From CAVYGN01 sp964413265 (GTDB lineage Bacteria > Spirochaetota > Brevinematia > Brevinematales > JAOACQ01), in contig CAYPRX010000041.1 in NCBI GenBank assembly GCA_964413265.1, positions 45,290 through 109,289 of the forward strand: a stretch of DNA of 64,000 nucleotides. Reading direction: 5' to 3'. Numbering within the stretch: position 1 is the first letter of the stretch; the number at the start of each line of letters is the position of its first letter. The notes beneath the pieces were generated by a model that made no database searches, was not told the DNA's origin, and was given only the letters and a program-made list of their open reading frames with translations. Shown here piece after piece: positions 45,020 through 53,975 of the stretch. The position numbers were made by a program, and so were the translations under genes.

Positions 45020-46999
45020 TTAAATGTTCCTCGTCCTGGAAACGCCCTTTATCTTCTCTTCCATCTCCTTGGCCTTTTCATATGGAGTGATCTTTATTAG
45101 CCCGCCTTCCCGGTAAAATGTTACAAACTTATATTCAGCCTTTATTAAAAGTGCTTCGCTTCTTATCCTTACCCTGACGCCGGGATAAACGGTTTTTGAG
45201 GCTGATATCTTGGCTTCCTTGGCTATTCCATCAAGATAATCGCAGAGTTGTTTGACCTTTTCTTCGATAGAGGCCATTTCCATTTTCATCTCATTACTCT
45301 TTATAGTCAGCTGATTGAACTGTTCCTGTTTATCTTCCGGCAGCGGCCCAGCTGAAATCAATGTCGTTAGATTATTTATCTGCTGGCTGATTTCTGGAAA
45401 TTCCTTCTGAAGCACATCCCTCCTTTCATGCATTTCTTCTATCTTTTTCTCGGCTTCAGCATCTATTCCCGCCTCGAGTACAGTCTCAGTATAGGCCTCG
45501 GCGCCGAGATATTTAGCGTTGATTTCATAAAATGCCGTTATCTTTCCACCGGCGATCTGAGATCTCTTGCCTCCCGCGCATATGACTTTCTTCTTGCAAT
45601 AAATATTCGAGTGAAGAATCGTCTCCGTCACGACTATAAAACCTTCAGCCCTGACATTTGCACGCTCTACGAACTTTGCGTAAAGGTCGCCCGCACAGAC
45701 TATCTTTGCTACATCCTTCCCCTGGATTCCCTGACGTACTACAATATTTCCCTCAGCCACGACATCCGCTTTGCCAATGTTACCCTTTACTTCAACATTT
45801 GCTCCGGAATATACCTTGAATGTATCGTTGACATTGCCGTAAATTATGACATTGCCTGGGAAATTAATATCGCCAGACGTCAGGTCTACGTCTCCGTTTA
45901 TCTCAAGAACAGGCTCTACCTGGACCTTATTGTTTTTAAAGATCGCCTGTCCGTTTATATCTGAAATGATCTGAAGGCCATCAGGGGAGAGGTGTGTGTT
46001 CTGACCCGAGGATATTTTAAGATCCTTGCCGTCTCTAGCAGGTATGATTCTACCGGTAATGGTTTTCCCCGCTCTGCCTTTTTCAGCCGGGATTTTCGAA
46101 GCGAGAACCTGACCCACTACAACACTCTGCACATTATCAAGCTTATGGAAATCCACACTGCCGTCCTCAGAAACTTCGAATTTGACGGTGTCACTATCGA
46201 TCTTGAAATTATACTTGATTGTTGAATCAGTTCCCTCGGCAGGCATTTCTCCTTCAGCAACGATAATCGGCATATTGTATAATTCATTTTCAACAGCGCT
46301 TACAATAGCCTCCTTTTTTATACCAATCTGCACGTTCTTGGATTTCAGCGATGAGACAACCTCTTCAATATCGACGATCCTCCCGTACTTTTCAGGTTTA
46401 GTCATAGTCAGATAAGCCTTCATCTCGTCAGGAGATATCTGGATCTGAAAATGACTGTCGAATTGAGAGGGGTTATAGTCGCCGATCTTAACAGGTTTTT
46501 TTCGGGGATGTTCCACTTCATTTTTCACTGCGGCTTCATTATACTTTACTATCTCGTGGCTCTGAAGATAACCCACGACTTCAGCTATATCGCATTTTTT
46601 ACCCTTCCCCTGGGCCGGGCCAATCTCTAGAAAGATCCCATCTTTTGTAATCCTGACCTTGAAATAACCATCACGGTTTTTATGAATTTCCTCTTCCCGG
46701 ATCTCCTCCTTATACGATTCATAGGCAAGAGGTTCCATGCTCTTTTCACGATCGGCTATATATATGAGGTACTTGTTGGGCTTTTTCCCGAATCCCATCA
46801 TACCACCCACCCCTCTTTCAAGGATCTGGTATTGAAGATTGACAATATTCTGATGTAGAGCCTGCGCTGCGGTTTTCAGGGCCTCCTGAGCCGAATAAGC
46901 ATAAACCTCGATTTCTTTTTCCCCAGCCAAATTTTCCTCAGAAACCGGCGCCCCGTCCTTTTCCTGGTCCTCTCCAAGTAAATCTTTCAACCTATCCAT
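45020..46999 (-). CDS. fapA: full-length FapA-family protein with N-terminal Jag domain
   Basis: This 659-residue protein has a Jag_N domain at about 28-82 (AYSAQEALKTAAQALHQ, YQILERGVGGMMGFGKKPNKYLIYI). The DUF342/FapA N-terminal domain follows (FKVRITKDGIFLEIGPAQGKG; two copies of a repeated unit up to about 290). A beta-helix at about 300-490 and a coiled coil at about 505-570 come next, then a beta tail. FapA proteins are tied to flagellar placement in Vibrio; the Jag_N domain occurs in RNA-binding KhpB proteins. The gene starts 13 bases after rpoN. A short paralogue lies in the fliS operon. Confidence 0.88.
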   Translation of the reverse strand: MDRLKDLLGEDQEKDGAPVSEENLAGEKEIEVYAYSAQEALKTAAQALHQNIVNLQYQILERGVGGMMGFGKKPNKYLIYIADREKSMEPLAYESYKEEIREEEIHKNRDGYFKVRITKDGIFLEIGPAQGKGKKCDIAEVVGYLQSHEIVKYNEAAVKNEVEHPRKKPVKIGDYNPSQFDSHFQIQISPDEMKAYLTMTKPEKYGRIVDIEEVVSSLKSKNVQIGIKKEAIVSAVENELYNMPIIVAEGEMPAEGTDSTIKYNFKIDSDTVKFEVSEDGSVDFHKLDNVQSVVVGQVLASKIPAEKGRAGKTITGRIIPARDGKDLKISSGQNTHLSPDGLQIISDINGQAIFKNNKVQVEPVLEINGDVDLTSGDINFPGNVIIYGNVNDTFKVYSGANVEVKGNIGKADVVAEGNIVVRQGIQGKDVAKIVCAGDLYAKFVERANVRAEGFIVVTETILHSNIYCKKKVICAGGKRSQIAGGKITAFYEINAKYLGAEAYTETVLEAGIDAEAEKKIEEMHERRDVLQKEFPEISQQINNLTTLISAGPLPEDKQEQFNQLTIKSNEMKMEMASIEEKVKQLCDYLDGIAKEAKISASKTVYPGVRVRIRSEALLIKAEYKFVTFYREGGLIKITPYEKAKEMEEKIKGVSRTRNI

Positions 47000-47012
47000 A
47001 TACCACCTTCTC

Positions 47013-48359
47013 TTATTTAGGGTTTCTCCTCATGAAAGCCGGAGGGATATTAAGTTCTGCCCTGTACTTAGCAACTGTCCTCCTGGATAATTGAAGTCCC
47101 TTCTTTTTTAAAATCTGCACAATCCTGTCGTCGCTCAGGGGATCATCCTTATCCTCGGCGCCTATGCAAGTCCTTAAAATCTCCTTCACACTTTTTGAAG
47201 AAGTCTCCCGATTTCCTACATTCGACGAAAAAAAACTCTTCAGAACAATCAATCCCTTATTAGTCTGAATATATTTATCGCGCACGACTCTGCTGACCGT
47301 GGATTCATGTATATTTAATTCATCGGCAATATCCTTCAACTTTAAAGGAACCTGATACTGGTGCCCTTTTAAAAAATAGTCCTTCTGCTTTTCTATGATT
47401 TTCAAAATTACTTTAAAAATGATCTCCTTGCGCGAGCGAAGATTCTCAATAAGCATCTTAGCGCTTTCTATATTTTCCTTGAGGAAGCTCCTTTCATCCC
47501 TGGAAAGCGATATCCTCCTTCCCTTGAATTCCTCGCTGGTATAAAGGTCAATATACTGCTTGTTAAGCCTGACCTCAGGTATATAATCATCGTTCAGGAT
47601 CAGATGAATAGCTTTCTCATCCACATTCACATAGGCATCAGGGACAATGTACTGGGAATATTTGTTTGAAAACCCGGAGGCCGGGACCATATTGAATTTG
47701 CTTATATTATTTATCGTTTTCTGAATTTTATCATATGAAACGCCGAGTTCTTTTGATAATTTTGTATATAACTTTTTTTCAAGCAGCTCGATATAATCAT
47801 GAAGAATCCTGTATTCAAGGCTCTTTTCACCATATTTTTCAATTGCCTGAACCTCAAGGTATTCCCTTGAATCGAAAGAAGCGACCCCGATAGGATCAGA
47901 ATGCATAATGAGTTTTCTTACCCTTTCAAAGTCTTCAGGCTTGATCTTGCCGTTATCGAGAAATTCTTCGACTGGTATCGGCCTCAATACACCCTTCTCA
48001 TCTGCTTTCTGGAGAAGACCGTTATCGTTTACGCTGGACAGGATAATTCCTGCAATGGTCATCTCATTTTCCGTCAGAGTCATCTCCTTGACCTGTTCCA
48101 TCATATATTTGTAAAGACTTGAATCGTAAACAGACATGTTTTCAAGGTAAGCCTGGCTGTCAAAAGTTGAATTTTTTGAACGTATCCTGCTCCTGCTGTA
48201 ATCAGGTTTTTTCTTTTCAAGCTTTATTACTGGATTTATCTTGGCTTCCTCCTCAAGTTTTTCCTTAAGTTCCATACCTGGAAGCATTACGAGTCCGAGT
48301 GTCTGTATCATTACGGGAGAAATGATCTGCCGCTGCTCCTGGTTTATTTCCATTCTCAT
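47013..48359 (-). CDS. rpoN: RNA polymerase sigma-54 factor
   Basis: RpoN directs RNA polymerase to -24/-12 promoters. Region I shows QIISPVMIQTLGLVMLPGMELKEKLEEEAKINPVI at about 13-46. The core-binding region and a helix-turn-helix (LKDIADELNIHESTVSRVVRDKYI) follow. The RpoN box SRRTVAKYR is at 425-433, near the C-terminus. The length of 448 residues is normal. It leads the group with fapA, an unknown protein, bactofilin and pdxA. No activator gene with an AAA+ domain is in this window, though two matching promoters are. Confidence 0.96.
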   Translation of the reverse strand: MRMEINQEQRQIISPVMIQTLGLVMLPGMELKEKLEEEAKINPVIKLEKKKPDYSRSRIRSKNSTFDSQAYLENMSVYDSSLYKYMMEQVKEMTLTENEMTIAGIILSSVNDNGLLQKADEKGVLRPIPVEEFLDNGKIKPEDFERVRKLIMHSDPIGVASFDSREYLEVQAIEKYGEKSLEYRILHDYIELLEKKLYTKLSKELGVSYDKIQKTINNISKFNMVPASGFSNKYSQYIVPDAYVNVDEKAIHLILNDDYIPEVRLNKQYIDLYTSEEFKGRRISLSRDERSFLKENIESAKMLIENLRSRKEIIFKVILKIIEKQKDYFLKGHQYQVPLKLKDIADELNIHESTVSRVVRDKYIQTNKGLIVLKSFFSSNVGNRETSSKSVKEILRTCIGAEDKDDPLSDDRIVQILKKKGLQLSRRTVAKYRAELNIPPAFMRRNPK

Positions 48360-48469
48360 ATTGATAAGTCCTTCCCCTTCGTTCAGTATGTTCAGAATTC
48401 AAAATTTGTTCTATTCATTTTTAAACTATTCAACAAAAAAGTCAAGGTATGAACCGGCATTACGTTAAA

Positions 48470-48498
48470 TAGACATTTTCCTGATAAACATTTATAAT
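48470..48498 (+). promoter_or_regulatory. sigma-70 promoter of ackA
   Basis: TAGACA at 48470 and TATAAT at 48493 are 17 bases apart and end 28 bases before the ATG, which follows GCGGGGAG. Confidence 0.7.
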
Positions 48499-48525
48499 TA
48501 TAATCACTTTAGCGGGGAGATTTGT

Positions 48526-49722
48526 ATGAGAGTACTTGTAATTAATTGCGGAAGTTCTTCACTTAAATATCAGCTCATCACCACTGAAAATGAAAGTGTA
48601 ATAACAAAGGGAATTATTGAAAGGATCGGAGATGGACCGGAATATACGTACTTCACTAAAAAGGGTGAGAAGATCAAAAAGCCGGTCAATGTCAACAACC
48701 ATACCGAAGCAGTACAGGCCGTAATAGACAACCTTTTAAGCAGGGATAACGGTTTCATATCATCGCTTAACGAAATCGAAGCGATCGGCCACAGGGTTGT
48801 CCATGGAGGTGAGGAATTTTATTCTTCCGTCTTTATTACAGACCGCGTCCTCGAATCTATTGAGAAGTACGCCGAACTCGCGCCTCTTCATAATCCCGCG
48901 AATATTCAAGGTATTAGATCATGCAGGGAGGTCCTTCCAGGTAAAAGGCAGGTCGCCGTCTTCGATACTGCCTTCCACCAGACAATGCCTGAAAGTTCTT
49001 ATATTTACGCCCTTCCCTATGAGTATTATGAAAAATACAGGATAAGGCGCTACGGTTTTCATGGAACCTCACACTCCTATGTATCGAAAAAAGCAGCTGA
49101 GTTCATGGGCATAGACAAAGATAAATTCAACTGCATTGTATGCCACCTCGGCAATGGTTCAAGTATTACTGCAGTAAAGAACGGAAAATCCTTCGATACC
49201 TCCATGGGTTATACACCCCTTGAAGGTCTTCCTATGGGAACACGTTCAGGTTCTATTGATCCTGCTATAATCTTTACACTTTTGCAGAGAGAGAACCTCA
49301 CTATGGACAAGATTAACGACATACTGAACAGAAAAAGCGGCCTTATAGGTATCTCAGGTGTATCGAACGACCTGAGGGAAATTAACGAAGCTGCCTCGAA
49401 GGGGAATAAAAGGGCCGAACTGGCAAAAGAAATTCTGGTCAAATCAATACGAAAATATATTGGCAGCTACTTGATTGAACTTGGCAAGGTGGATGCAATA
49501 ATCTTCACCGCCGGAATCGGTGAAAACGAATTTGCGATCCGTGAAAAGTGCACGGAGGGCCTTGAGGAATGGGGGATCAAGCTTGACAGGGAAAATAACA
49601 ATAAAACCAGAGCTAAACTGGCTTTTATCAGCACCCCTGATTCCAGGATAAAAATACTGGTAGTACCTACAAATGAGGAACTTATGATAGCCATGGAAAC
49701 TGAATCGGTGCTCGGAAATTGA
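48526..49722 (+). CDS. ackA: acetate kinase
   Basis: AckA converts acetyl phosphate and ADP to acetate and ATP in fermentation. The 398 residues have NCGSSSLKYQL, HRVVHGGE, FDTAFHQTMP, YGFHGTSHSYV, CHLGNGSSITA, GTRSGSIDP and FTAGIGENE. The partner gene pta is not adjacent. It ends overlapping the frame of the next gene by a possible TTG start. Confidence 0.97.
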   Translation: MRVLVINCGSSSLKYQLITTENESVITKGIIERIGDGPEYTYFTKKGEKIKKPVNVNNHTEAVQAVIDNLLSRDNGFISSLNEIEAIGHRVVHGGEEFYSSVFITDRVLESIEKYAELAPLHNPANIQGIRSCREVLPGKRQVAVFDTAFHQTMPESSYIYALPYEYYEKYRIRRYGFHGTSHSYVSKKAAEFMGIDKDKFNCIVCHLGNGSSITAVKNGKSFDTSMGYTPLEGLPMGTRSGSIDPAIIFTLLQRENLTMDKINDILNRKSGLIGISGVSNDLREINEAASKGNKRAELAKEILVKSIRKYIGSYLIELGKVDAIIFTAGIGENEFAIREKCTEGLEEWGIKLDRENNNKTRAKLAFISTPDSRIKILVVPTNEELMIAMETESVLGN

Positions 49723-49742
49723 AAATATCAGATGGTCACTTT

Positions 49743-50432
49743 ATGAATATTCGTAAAAATATTGAAACGGTCCGGAATATTATAGAAAAAAAAACCGGGA
49801 GCCTCGGAATACGTTACCCGATCACAATTGTTGCGGTTTCGAAAAACATGCCCACTTCTTTTATCACCCAAGCTTATTCGGCAGGAATTACCCATATAGG
49901 TGAAAACCGGGTCAAGGAAGCGGACAATAAATTCAATCGGATTAAAGATCTTCAAATTACAAAACATATGGTCGGCCACCTGCAGGGAAACAAGGCCGGG
50001 AAGGCTGCGGAAATTTTCGATCTTGTCCAATCGCTCGACAGCCTGGAAACAGCTGAAAAGCTCAATAAAAAGTGCACAGCGCTGGGCAAGGTCATGCCTG
50101 TCCTTCTCGAGGTAAATACTTCCGGTGAAGCTTCGAAATCCGGCGTGACGCCCAGGGAAGCAGCCGGCCTGGCATCCGCAATCACCGGACTCAAGTTTCT
50201 CGATCTTTCCGGACTGATGACAATAGGACCTCTGACTGACGATAAAGACGCGGTAAGGCAATCGTTCAGAACACTGTATACGCTCAGGGAGAGTCTGACC
50301 GACTCGATTAAAGGACTGCGGCTTCCGATCCTCTCTATGGGGATGAGCCTTGATTTTGAAATAGCTATTGAAGAAGGCGCTAATATGCTAAGGCTGGGCA
50401 GAATCATATTCGGCGATAGACCCGCTGCCTGA
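49743..50432 (+). CDS. yggS: pyridoxal phosphate homeostasis protein (YggS/PLPBP)
   Basis: YggS/PROSC binds PLP without catalysis and balances its cellular level. The 229 residues carry the PLP lysine in IVAVSKNMP, HMVGHLQGNKAGKA, VLLEVNTSGEASKSG, LSGLMTIGPLTDD and LSMGMSLDFEIAIEEGANMLRLGRIIFG. I prefer the ATG at 49743 because it matches the usual family start. A TTG at 49719 overlapping the ackA stop is possible. Its 3' end overlaps the convergent U32 gene by 29 bases. Confidence 0.93.
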   Translation: MNIRKNIETVRNIIEKKTGSLGIRYPITIVAVSKNMPTSFITQAYSAGITHIGENRVKEADNKFNRIKDLQITKHMVGHLQGNKAGKAAEIFDLVQSLDSLETAEKLNKKCTALGKVMPVLLEVNTSGEASKSGVTPREAAGLASAITGLKFLDLSGLMTIGPLTDDKDAVRQSFRTLYTLRESLTDSIKGLRLPILSMGMSLDFEIAIEEGANMLRLGRIIFGDRPAA

Positions 50433-51672
50433 GAATATCGAAATTATCAAGCTCGACTCCTTCCTCCCATGAAAGGATGAACTCATTCCCCGTATGGACG
50501 GTGTCTACATGTCTGCCATCCATCTGGAAAACAAATCTCTTCAGCTTCCTGTCGGGAAATTTTTTTCCGATGATCTCGATCGGCTTCTTTCTATCAATCC
50601 TGTTCATCGCCCTTACATAGACGGACTTAGGGCCGGACTTTTCCAGTACATAACCGAGGAAAGTGAATTCCCTAATATACCCGCTGCCCGCTGTTGGTGA
50701 AAGTGACAGATTTTCATCGAAGTAAAACCCTGTAGTGTATTCCCTGTGGCTTACCTTATCAAGCTCAACGAGTATGGAAGGTTCAGGTGCCAATCCCGAT
50801 ACAAATGAATCAATGCAATGTCTGTAAACCCTGGTCACGTTTGAGACATAATAAAGGCTTTTCATCCTGCCTTCGATTTTAAAAGCGTTGATGCCTGCCT
50901 GCATGAGCCTGTCAAGTCTGGCCGAGAGGTTCAGGTCCTTTGAACTTAAAATCGAAGTGCCATATTCGCTTTCTTCCACCGGCAGGTATGAGTTTTTCCT
51001 GGTGGATTCCACAAGGTAATATTCCCATCTGCAGGATTGAGCACAATCACCGAGATTGGCATCCCTGGTCTTTTCTCTTCTCATGGCAAGTGGTTTATCG
51101 CCAGGCCTGTAAACCGATCCGTTTGTAAGATAATTGGAGAGGAGGCACCTGCCGGAATAGGAAATGCACATGGCACCGTGCACGAATGCCTCAAGTTCGA
51201 TGCTGACATGTTCACGGATAGAATGTATTTCTTCAATGCCTAATTCCCTGGCAAGAATGATTCTTTTCACTCCGAGTTTTTCATAAAACTTCGCGCATTC
51301 ACTATTTGTCGTATTCGCCTGGGTGCTTATATGAACGGGAAGCTCGGGATATTTCTCCCTCACATAAGAAACGGCTCCAATATCAGATATGACTATCCCA
51401 TCGAGGCCGATGCTATGGATCTCACTTAAAAAATCCTTGAAACTACTGAAATGCCTGTCATGAAAAAATATGTTTGAAGCAAGGTAAACCTTTTTGCCGC
51501 AGGCATGCGCATACCGGATACCGTCGTTTAATTCCTCCAGCGTGAAATTAGCAGCTCCTTCCCTGAGTGAAAATGACTTCGCGCCAAGGTAAACAGCGTC
51601 CGCTCCATAAGCGACCGCAAATTTTAATTTTTCCGGACTCCCTGCCGGAGAGACAAGTTCTAAGGAATTCAT
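50404..51672 (-). CDS. U32-family protein (TrhP/RlhA type)
   Basis: This 422-residue member of the former peptidase family U32 has LVSPAGSPEKLKFAVAYGADAVYLG at the start, ISTQANTTN, the signature ELEAFVHGAMCISYSGRCLLSNYLT and the paired cysteines GDCAQSCRW, then SSKDLNL and INAFKIEGRMKS. Studied members hydroxylate tRNA wobble uridine (TrhP) or a 23S rRNA cytidine (RlhA) with prephenate-dependent chemistry. The size and motif order favour TrhP, but I cannot separate the two with certainty. Confidence 0.9.
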   Translation of the reverse strand: MNSLELVSPAGSPEKLKFAVAYGADAVYLGAKSFSLREGAANFTLEELNDGIRYAHACGKKVYLASNIFFHDRHFSSFKDFLSEIHSIGLDGIVISDIGAVSYVREKYPELPVHISTQANTTNSECAKFYEKLGVKRIILARELGIEEIHSIREHVSIELEAFVHGAMCISYSGRCLLSNYLTNGSVYRPGDKPLAMRREKTRDANLGDCAQSCRWEYYLVESTRKNSYLPVEESEYGTSILSSKDLNLSARLDRLMQAGINAFKIEGRMKSLYYVSNVTRVYRHCIDSFVSGLAPEPSILVELDKVSHREYTTGFYFDENLSLSPTAGSGYIREFTFLGYVLEKSGPKSVYVRAMNRIDRKKPIEIIGKKFPDRKLKRFVFQMDGRHVDTVHTGNEFILSWEEGVELDNFDILRQRVYRRI

Positions 51673-51700
51673 ATTACTATTATAGCATTTTCCGGGAATT

Positions 51701-51722
51701 ATATCGTATAATATAACGATAT
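51701..51722. promoter_or_regulatory. palindrome upstream of the U32 gene
   Basis: ATATCGT at 51701-51707 and ACGATAT at 51716-51722 are perfect inverted copies around an 8-base AT core. It lies 29 bases upstream of the U32 start and next to the putative mobile element, so it could be an operator or part of the pre-insertion sequence. Confidence 0.35.
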
Positions 51723-51730
51723 AGTATTAT

Positions 51731-51971
51731 TAATACTTCCCCATTTTACGCGCCTAGATTCAATAAGCTTGAGTTGCAAAGGCTCAAAACTGCTGCAAGT
51801 GGAACTCACCCGGACCCTGAAAGTTATAAATTTTAAAAACACTATTAATTTATGATCAACTTGAATTATTAACAGGGTCCGGCTTCGGACAACCACTTGC
51901 TGTTCACAGTTTTTTGCCTTGCAACTCTTCTTACGCTTACTTCATATGGCGCGTAAAATGGGGAAGTATTA
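51731..51971. mobile_element. probable MITE (241 bp, long inverted repeats)
   Basis: The first 24 bases (51731-51754, TAATACTTCCCC...) are an exact reverse complement of the last 24 (51948-51971). Similarity continues inward, imperfectly, to about 51820 and 51870: GAGTTGCAAAGGC/GCCTTGCAACTC and GGACCCTG/CAGGGTCC. The centre is AT-rich and encodes nothing. The outer TA at each end could be a target duplication of the IS630/Tc1 kind. The shape is that of a miniature inverted-repeat element that cannot move by itself. A large hairpin of other origin is the alternative. Confidence 0.7.
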
Positions 51972-51988
51972 TAGTAATATAGTCAAAT

Positions 51989-52017
51989 TTGACAAAACAT
52001 TCCCTGGATTCTATAAT
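51989..52017 (+). promoter_or_regulatory. consensus sigma-70 promoter of hypAB
   Basis: TTGACA at 51989 and TATAAT at 52012 match the consensus at all 12 positions, with a 17-base spacer. It starts 18 bases after the putative MITE, so the element's insertion has left this promoter intact. Confidence 0.85.
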
Positions 52018-52038
52018 CGTCATTTATGGCAATGTCTT

Positions 52039-52383
52039 ATGCATGAATACCCTGTAACTCAGCGGATCATTAAAATCGCAGAAGAAACCGCAAAGGCCAG
52101 CGGTGCCCGGAAAATTATATCGATCAACCTTGTTGTCGGTGAGCTTTCGGGTTTTGTAGGCGACTCAATCAGAATGTATTTTGAAGTACTTTCAAGGGGA
52201 AGCATTACAGAGGGAGCCCGGATCACTATCAAGAGCATAAAACCCGGGCTCAAATGCACAGTCTGCGGAAGGGATTTTGATAAGGAGGACCTATCCTTTC
52301 AATGCCCGTTCTGCGGGGGTGACGCTGTACTGACCGGCAAGGGCAGGGAATTTTACGTTGAAAGCCTTGATATAGAAACATAA
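52039..52383 (+). CDS. hypA: nickel-insertion metallochaperone HypA
   Basis: HypA delivers nickel to [NiFe] hydrogenase or urease. From the ATG at 52039 it is 114 residues and begins MHE, with the essential His2 that binds nickel; a longer open frame upstream is not used, since the promoter lies inside it. The zinc site has CTVC (Cys73, Cys76) and CPFC (Cys89, Cys92). It is followed by hypB after 35 bases. No hydrogenase or urease gene is in this window. Confidence 0.93.
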   Translation: MHEYPVTQRIIKIAEETAKASGARKIISINLVVGELSGFVGDSIRMYFEVLSRGSITEGARITIKSIKPGLKCTVCGRDFDKEDLSFQCPFCGGDAVLTGKGREFYVESLDIET

Positions 52384-52418
52384 TAACGGCGCTTTGCCAT
52401 CGAATAGCGGGGATGATG

Positions 52419-53084
52419 ATGAGTTTTCAGAAAGTTGATGTTATGGAAGATATATTATCAGAGAACGAAAAGATAGCCCTCTCAGTAAGAAAGGCTCTCT
52501 CAGAAAAAAATATCCTGGCAGTGAATGTAATGGGAGCTCCCGGAACAGGAAAAACATCAGTATTAAAGAAGATCATTCCAGAACTGCCGGGACATTCCGC
52601 AGTCATAGAGGGTGACGTGGAATCTGATATAGATACAAAAGACCTCCTGAAAGAAGGCATAAAGACCTTTCAGATCAATACAATGGGTGGGTGCCACTTA
52701 GATGCACCCATGATTAAGAAAGCACTTCATTCTTTTAAAGTAAAGGAAGGCGATTTTCTTTTCATTGAGAACATAGGGAATCTTATCTGTCCTGCAGAGT
52801 TTGACATCGGGGAGCACCTGAGGATGATTATCTGCTCTGCCGCGGACGGGAGCGATAAGCCTTATAAGTACCCCCTCGCTTTTGAAAGTGCCGATGCCGT
52901 TATCATAAACAAGAACGACCTTCTACCCTATGTCGATTTCGACAGGGTCTATTTCGAGAAGGGCCTGAGAAAACTAAGCAGGAAGGCAGTAGTTTTTTCA
53001 GTGTCATGCAGAAAAGATACCGGTTTTGAACCCGTTATTGACTGGCTCGTAAAGAAGAAAAAGGCTCAGGATAGTTTTTCATGA
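52419..53084 (+). CDS. hypB: nickel-insertion GTPase HypB
   Basis: HypB is the GTPase that works with HypA. The 221 residues show the P-loop GAPGTGKTS at 39-47, IEGDVESDIDT, the metal-site stretch GGCHLDA, the switch FIENIGNLICPAEFDIGEH and the base-specificity motif NKND. The N-terminal CCGCG-type high-affinity nickel motif and His-rich tract of many HypB proteins are missing, so it is the short form. The third of three consecutive ATG codons is best placed after GCGGGG. Confidence 0.93.
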   Translation: MSFQKVDVMEDILSENEKIALSVRKALSEKNILAVNVMGAPGTGKTSVLKKIIPELPGHSAVIEGDVESDIDTKDLLKEGIKTFQINTMGGCHLDAPMIKKALHSFKVKEGDFLFIENIGNLICPAEFDIGEHLRMIICSAADGSDKPYKYPLAFESADAVIINKNDLLPYVDFDRVYFEKGLRKLSRKAVVFSVSCRKDTGFEPVIDWLVKKKKAQDSFS

Positions 53085-53105
53085 AGGGTGCCGATACACT
53101 GAAAT

Positions 53106-53966
53106 TCAAATATACCTCTTCATTATATTTTGCAAAACAGTTCTATCAAGTTTCCGCCTGTACAGCGGTTCCGGGTTTTTCTTATAGATCTCAAGGCTCT
53201 CATTATATGTTTTACGGACGGCATTCATATAAATTATTCCAAGGGGTTTCGGGTCTTCCTCTAATGACTTCCTGAATGCCTCCATCCTGTTATTTGGGTC
53301 ATAGGTATTCTCCAGGTAGTAAGTATGAGACTTGAACCATTGAAAAGTATTGATCTTATTGAAAGATACGCAGGGCTGGAAAACATCGATGAGGGAAAAA
53401 CCTTTAAACTGAATGGCCTTTTTTATTATGTCACTTGTTCTATCTATATCACCTGCAAAAGCCCTTGCCACGAAAGGGACGTCCATCGAGACTGCCAGTG
53501 CGATAGGATTTACGGGCTCCTCAAATACACCGTCAACCTGTACTGGCGTATGCATCCCCACCTGCGATGTCGGCGATGCCTGCCCCTTGGTCAGCCCATA
53601 AACCATGTTGTTATGAACAATTAGCGTTATATCAGGATTACGTCTGAAGGCATGAAGCAAATGGTTCCCACCCTCTCCGTATATATCACCGTCCCCGCTT
53701 TCAGTAATAACTGTCAATTCGGGATTTGAGGCCTTTATAGCTGTAGCCGGCGGCAGCGCCCTCCCGTGAAGCCCGTTAAAATAACTCAGTTCAAGGTATT
53801 GCGGCGCTTTCGCAGCTTGACCAATCCCTGAAACCATTACGGTTTTTCTCTTGTCGAGGCCAAGTTCATCAAGGGCCCCGATGACGGCCTTTCTGATTGC
53901 AAAATTACCGCATCCGGGGCACCATGCAATATCTTCAACAGGAAGTTCAAATGAATTCTCATTCAT
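53106..53966 (-). CDS. korB: 2-oxoacid:ferredoxin oxidoreductase, beta subunit (KorB)
   Basis: KorB carries the thiamine diphosphate site of the 2-oxoglutarate-type ferredoxin oxidoreductase. The 286 residues have WCPGCGNFAIRKAVIGAL, GRALPPATAIKAS, GDGDIYGEGGNH and HNNMVYGLTKGQASPTS. It begins 9 bases after korA. Separate ferredoxin-type subunits (korC, korD) are not in the cluster. Substrate is inferred as 2-oxoglutarate or another 2-oxoacid. Confidence 0.93.
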   Translation of the reverse strand: MNENSFELPVEDIAWCPGCGNFAIRKAVIGALDELGLDKRKTVMVSGIGQAAKAPQYLELSYFNGLHGRALPPATAIKASNPELTVITESGDGDIYGEGGNHLLHAFRRNPDITLIVHNNMVYGLTKGQASPTSQVGMHTPVQVDGVFEEPVNPIALAVSMDVPFVARAFAGDIDRTSDIIKKAIQFKGFSLIDVFQPCVSFNKINTFQWFKSHTYYLENTYDPNNRMEAFRKSLEEDPKPLGIIYMNAVRKTYNESLEIYKKNPEPLYRRKLDRTVLQNIMKRYI

Positions 53967-53975
53967 ATCATACTC

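Noticed and set aside
51919..52038. Upstream extension of the hypA frame
   Set aside because: It runs through the MITE end and a perfect promoter; HypA must begin MHE for nickel binding.
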